From contig LMSR01000016.1 of NCBI GenBank assembly GCA_001429555.1, forward strand, positions 127,384 through 191,383: a stretch of 64,000 nt of DNA. The letters are read 5' to 3'. The position numbers were made by a program, and so were the translations under genes. Every line of letters begins with the position of its first letter. The stretch's first letter is position 1. Source of the DNA: Nocardioides sp. Soil797. GTDB taxonomy: Bacteria; Actinomycetota; Actinomycetes; Propionibacteriales; Nocardioidaceae. This document shows positions 61,945-64,000 of this stretch, one piece after another. The notes under the pieces are model-generated. The model worked only from the letters and a program-made list of their open reading frames with translations. It was not told where the DNA came from and did no database searches.

Positions 61945-62555
61945 CCGACCCGATCAGCGCCGCTGAGCGGGACCCGAGCACCGTGCCGGAGTTCGACCAC
62001 GCCCGCGCCGAGGCAGCGGTGCGCGAGCTGCTGGCCGCGATCGGTGAGGACCCCGAGCGCGAAGGACTCCAGGAGACCCCGGCGCGCGTCGCGCGGGCGT
62101 ACGCCGAGTTGACCGCCGGGCTGCGCCAGGGGCCCGAGGACGTTCTCACCACCACCTTCGACATCGGACACGACGAGATGGTGCTGGTGCGCGACATCGA
62201 GCTGTGGTCGATGTGTGAGCACCACCTCGTGCCGTTCACCGGGGTCGCCCACGTCGGCTACATCCCGGCCGAGTCGGGCAAGATCACCGGGCTGTCCAAG
62301 CTGGCCCGCCTGGTCGACGTCTATGCCAAGCGCCCGCAGGTGCAGGAGCGCCTGACCACGCAGGTCGCCGACGCCCTGGTCGACATCCTCGACGCCCGCG
62401 GCGTCATCGTGGTGATCGAGGCAGAGCATCTGTGCATGACCATGCGTGGGGTCCGCAAGGCCGGAGCCCGCACCATCACGTCCGCGGTCCGGGGCATCAT
62501 GCACAACAGCGCCACCCGCTCCGAGGCCATGGCGCTGATCCACCGCAGCAGGTGA
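61941..62555 (+). CDS. folE: GTP cyclohydrolase I
   Basis: 204 residues; converts GTP to 7,8-dihydroneopterin triphosphate, the first step of folate synthesis. Zinc ligands Cys92 and His95 in MCEHHLVPF, Cys165 in [30 protein letters not shown] is a second signature. It overlaps ftsH by ATGA and precedes folP by 3 bp. The N-terminal 25 residues are variable as in most FolE. Confidence 0.97.
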
Positions 62556-62558
62556 CCC

Positions 62559-63425
62559 GTGCGTCCCGCTGACCTGTTGGCACCCCGTCCGCGGCCGCGG
62601 ATCATGGGCATCGTCAACGTCACGCCCGACTCGTTCTCAGACGGTGGGCGCTTCGCGACCACCGACAAGGCCATCGAGCACGGGCAGGCGCTGATCGAGC
62701 AGGGCGCCGACATCCTCGACATCGGGGGCGAGTCCACCCGCCCCGGAGCCACCCGACCGCTGGTCTCCGAGGAGCTCGACCGGGTGGTTCCGGTGATCGC
62801 CGCTCTCGCCTCGGGCGGGGCCGCGGTGTCCGTCGACACCATGCGCGCCGAGGTCGCTCACGCGGCCGTCCGGGCCGGAGCCATGCTGATCAACGATGTC
62901 TCCGGAGGGTTGGCCGATCCCGACATCCTCGGCGTCGCCGCCGACCACGACGTGATCTACTCGGCGATGCACTGGCGCGCGCACAGCACCGAGATGCAGG
63001 CCCACGCCTCCTACGACGAACCGGGCGGTGTGGTCAGGGCCGTGTACGACGAGTTGTCGGCCCGCCTCGACGACGCCCTCGCTGCCGGCGTCGACCTCGA
63101 ACGCACCGTGATCGACCCGGGGCTGGGCTTCGCCAAGTCCTCCGACCACAACTGGGAGCTGCTCCAGAACCTGTCGGCGCTGACTGCCCTGGGGCGACCG
63201 GTCCTGGTGGGCTCCAGTCGTAAGTCGTTCCTCGGGGCTCTCCTGGGTGGCCCGGACGGGCCACGGCCGGTGGGTGAACGGGAGAACGCCAACGTCGCGC
63301 TGACCACCATCGTCGCCCTGCAGGGAATGTGGGGTGTCCGGGTGCACGACGTTCGTGCCAGCCACGACGCGATCCGTGTGGTGGAGCGATTCGCCCAAGG
63401 TCAACGAGTCGAGGGACAGCGATGA
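62559..63425 (+). CDS. folP: Dihydropteroate synthase
   Basis: 288 residues, the sulfonamide target; joins 4-aminobenzoate to dihydropterin pyrophosphate. Signature MGIVNVTPDSFSDGGRF and DIGGESTRPGA bind the pterin and pyrophosphate; INDVSGG and GLGFAKSSDHNWELL are conserved. GTG start. The stop overlaps folB (ATGA). Confidence 0.97.
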   Translation: MRPADLLAPRPRPRIMGIVNVTPDSFSDGGRFATTDKAIEHGQALIEQGADILDIGGESTRPGATRPLVSEELDRVVPVIAALASGGAAVSVDTMRAEVAHAAVRAGAMLINDVSGGLADPDILGVAADHDVIYSAMHWRAHSTEMQAHASYDEPGGVVRAVYDELSARLDDALAAGVDLERTVIDPGLGFAKSSDHNWELLQNLSALTALGRPVLVGSSRKSFLGALLGGPDGPRPVGERENANVALTTIVALQGMWGVRVHDVRASHDAIRVVERFAQGQRVEGQR

Positions 63426-63829
63426 GCCACAACCAGCCAGGTCAGGGCCCACCCGAGCAATCGGACGAGCTCACGGTCAGCGGGATCGAGTGCTTCGGTC
63501 ACCACGGAGTGTTCGAGTTCGAGCGTCGTGAGGGGCAGATCTTCGTGATCGATCTCACCCTGGGCCTCGACACCACCCCTGCCGCACGCACTGATGACTT
63601 GCATGAGACCGTTCATTACGGAAACCTCGTGGATTCGGTGAAAGCCGCCGTGGAGTCCGATCCGGTCGACCTGATCGAAACCCTTGCCCAACGCATAGCG
63701 GACGTCTGTCTCTTGGACGATCGTGTTGAATGGACGCGGGTGACGGTGCACAAGCCGGACGCCCCCATTGACGCAACATTCTCGGATGTTGCGCTGACGA
63801 TTACCCGGAAGAGGACGTTGCAGCCGTGA
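63422..63829 (+). CDS. folB: Dihydroneopterin aldolase
   Basis: 135 residues: IECFGHHGVFEFERREGQIF, ETVHYGNLVDSVKAAVES and DLIETLAQRIADVCL are FolB signatures; HHGV and the Glu of ETVHY form the active site. It makes 6-hydroxymethyl-dihydropterin from dihydroneopterin. It overlaps folP by ATGA, and folK starts at its stop (GTGA). Confidence 0.94.
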   Translation: MSHNQPGQGPPEQSDELTVSGIECFGHHGVFEFERREGQIFVIDLTLGLDTTPAARTDDLHETVHYGNLVDSVKAAVESDPVDLIETLAQRIADVCLLDDRVEWTRVTVHKPDAPIDATFSDVALTITRKRTLQP

Positions 63830-64000
63830 CTGAGACCCCCAACCCGAACCTCATCGATGCCGACACGCTGACCGGTGAGATGCACCCGATCCGGCGGGCA
63901 GTGCTGGCCCTGGGCTCCAATCTCGGCGAGCGACTGGCGAGCCTGCAGGGGGCGGTGAACTCGCTCGCGGACACCCCCGACGTGTGGGTGACTGCTGTCT
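63826..64000 (+). CDS. folK: HPPK (folate pyrophosphokinase), N-terminal part cut by window edge
   Basis: GTG 63826 overlaps the folB stop. The visible 58 codons have a 24-residue leader and then RRAVLALGSNLGERLASLQG, the signature of 6-hydroxymethyl-dihydropterin pyrophosphokinase, which feeds FolP. The remaining two-thirds lie outside the window. The leader before the signature is longer than in E. coli FolK; an internal ATG at 63880 is a possible alternative start. Confidence 0.92.
   Translation, partial: MTETPNPNLIDADTLTGEMHPIRRAVLALGSNLGERLASLQGAVNSLADTPDVWVTAV

Overview
The window is high-GC chromosomal DNA from an actinobacterium, most likely Nocardioides or a close relative in Propionibacteriales. 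I infer this from gene content, the many GTG starts, ATGA/GTGA gene overlaps, and gene order shared with Mycobacterium tuberculosis: the Rv3654c-Rv3661 pilus/Ssd block, an Rv3649-type helicase, topA with a DNA polymerase III delta' gene, and the ppa-dacB-Rv3626c-tilS-hpt and ftsH-folE-folP-folB-folK blocks. It is core chromosome with accessory genes between conserved blocks. I see no prophage, transposase, CRISPR array or rRNA.

Layout. 0-4.4 kb: leftward LytS/LytTR two-component system with a small membrane protein, two sodium:solute symporters (one cut by the window edge) and a DUF485 protein. 4.4-6.4 kb: a methyltransferase-like protein and a Fic-like protein with a degenerate active site. 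6.4-12.1 kb: HAD phosphatase, then an overlapping rightward Tad-type operon (ssd, tadA, tadB, tadC, DUF4244, two TadE-like genes). 12.3-19.5 kb: NarL-type two-component pair, a Gfo/Idh/MocA oxidoreductase, an unrecognised 473-residue protein with a hydrophobic core, and a DUF1998 helicase. 19.6-33.1 kb: STAS anti-anti-sigma factor, proton-pumping pyrophosphatase, a methyltransferase, a DUF2510 membrane protein, topA-tmk-holB-peptidase, LysR regulator, small zinc-ribbon-like protein, tRNA-Thr(CGT).

33.2-45.0 kb is the accessory part: a PucR-type regulator, a DadA-like oxidase, threonine dehydratase, a sigma/anti-sigma-like pair, a three-gene catabolic cluster (DapB-like, SDR, MBL fold) behind a KstR-like palindrome, and a carboxymuconolactone decarboxylase-ECF41 sigma cassette enclosed by a pair of 74-bp inverted repeats. 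45.1-49.0 kb is a TPP-riboswitch-controlled thiamine ABC transporter (thiBPQ). 49-53.7 kb holds a PAP2-like membrane enzyme, an NlpC/P60 hydrolase and a long acyl-CoA dehydrogenase/oxidase. 53.9-64.0 kb holds inorganic pyrophosphatase, D-Ala-D-Ala carboxypeptidase, a zinc metallopeptidase, tilS, a two-domain VOC protein, hpt, ftsH and the folate operon, running off the right edge inside folK.

The most unusual signals lie outside the genes: (i) an intergenic element of about 82 bp present twice, 24.7 kb apart, with two palindromes each and a compensatory base change between copies; (ii) the 74-bp inverted repeats around the CMD-ECF41 cassette, with a near-consensus ECF41 promoter just inside; (iii) a recurrent TANNNT-N6-8-start layout suggesting leaderless mRNAs. 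Among proteins, the 473-residue unknown, the degenerate Fic-like protein and the Cys/His-rich sensor of the LytS kinase deserve a second look.
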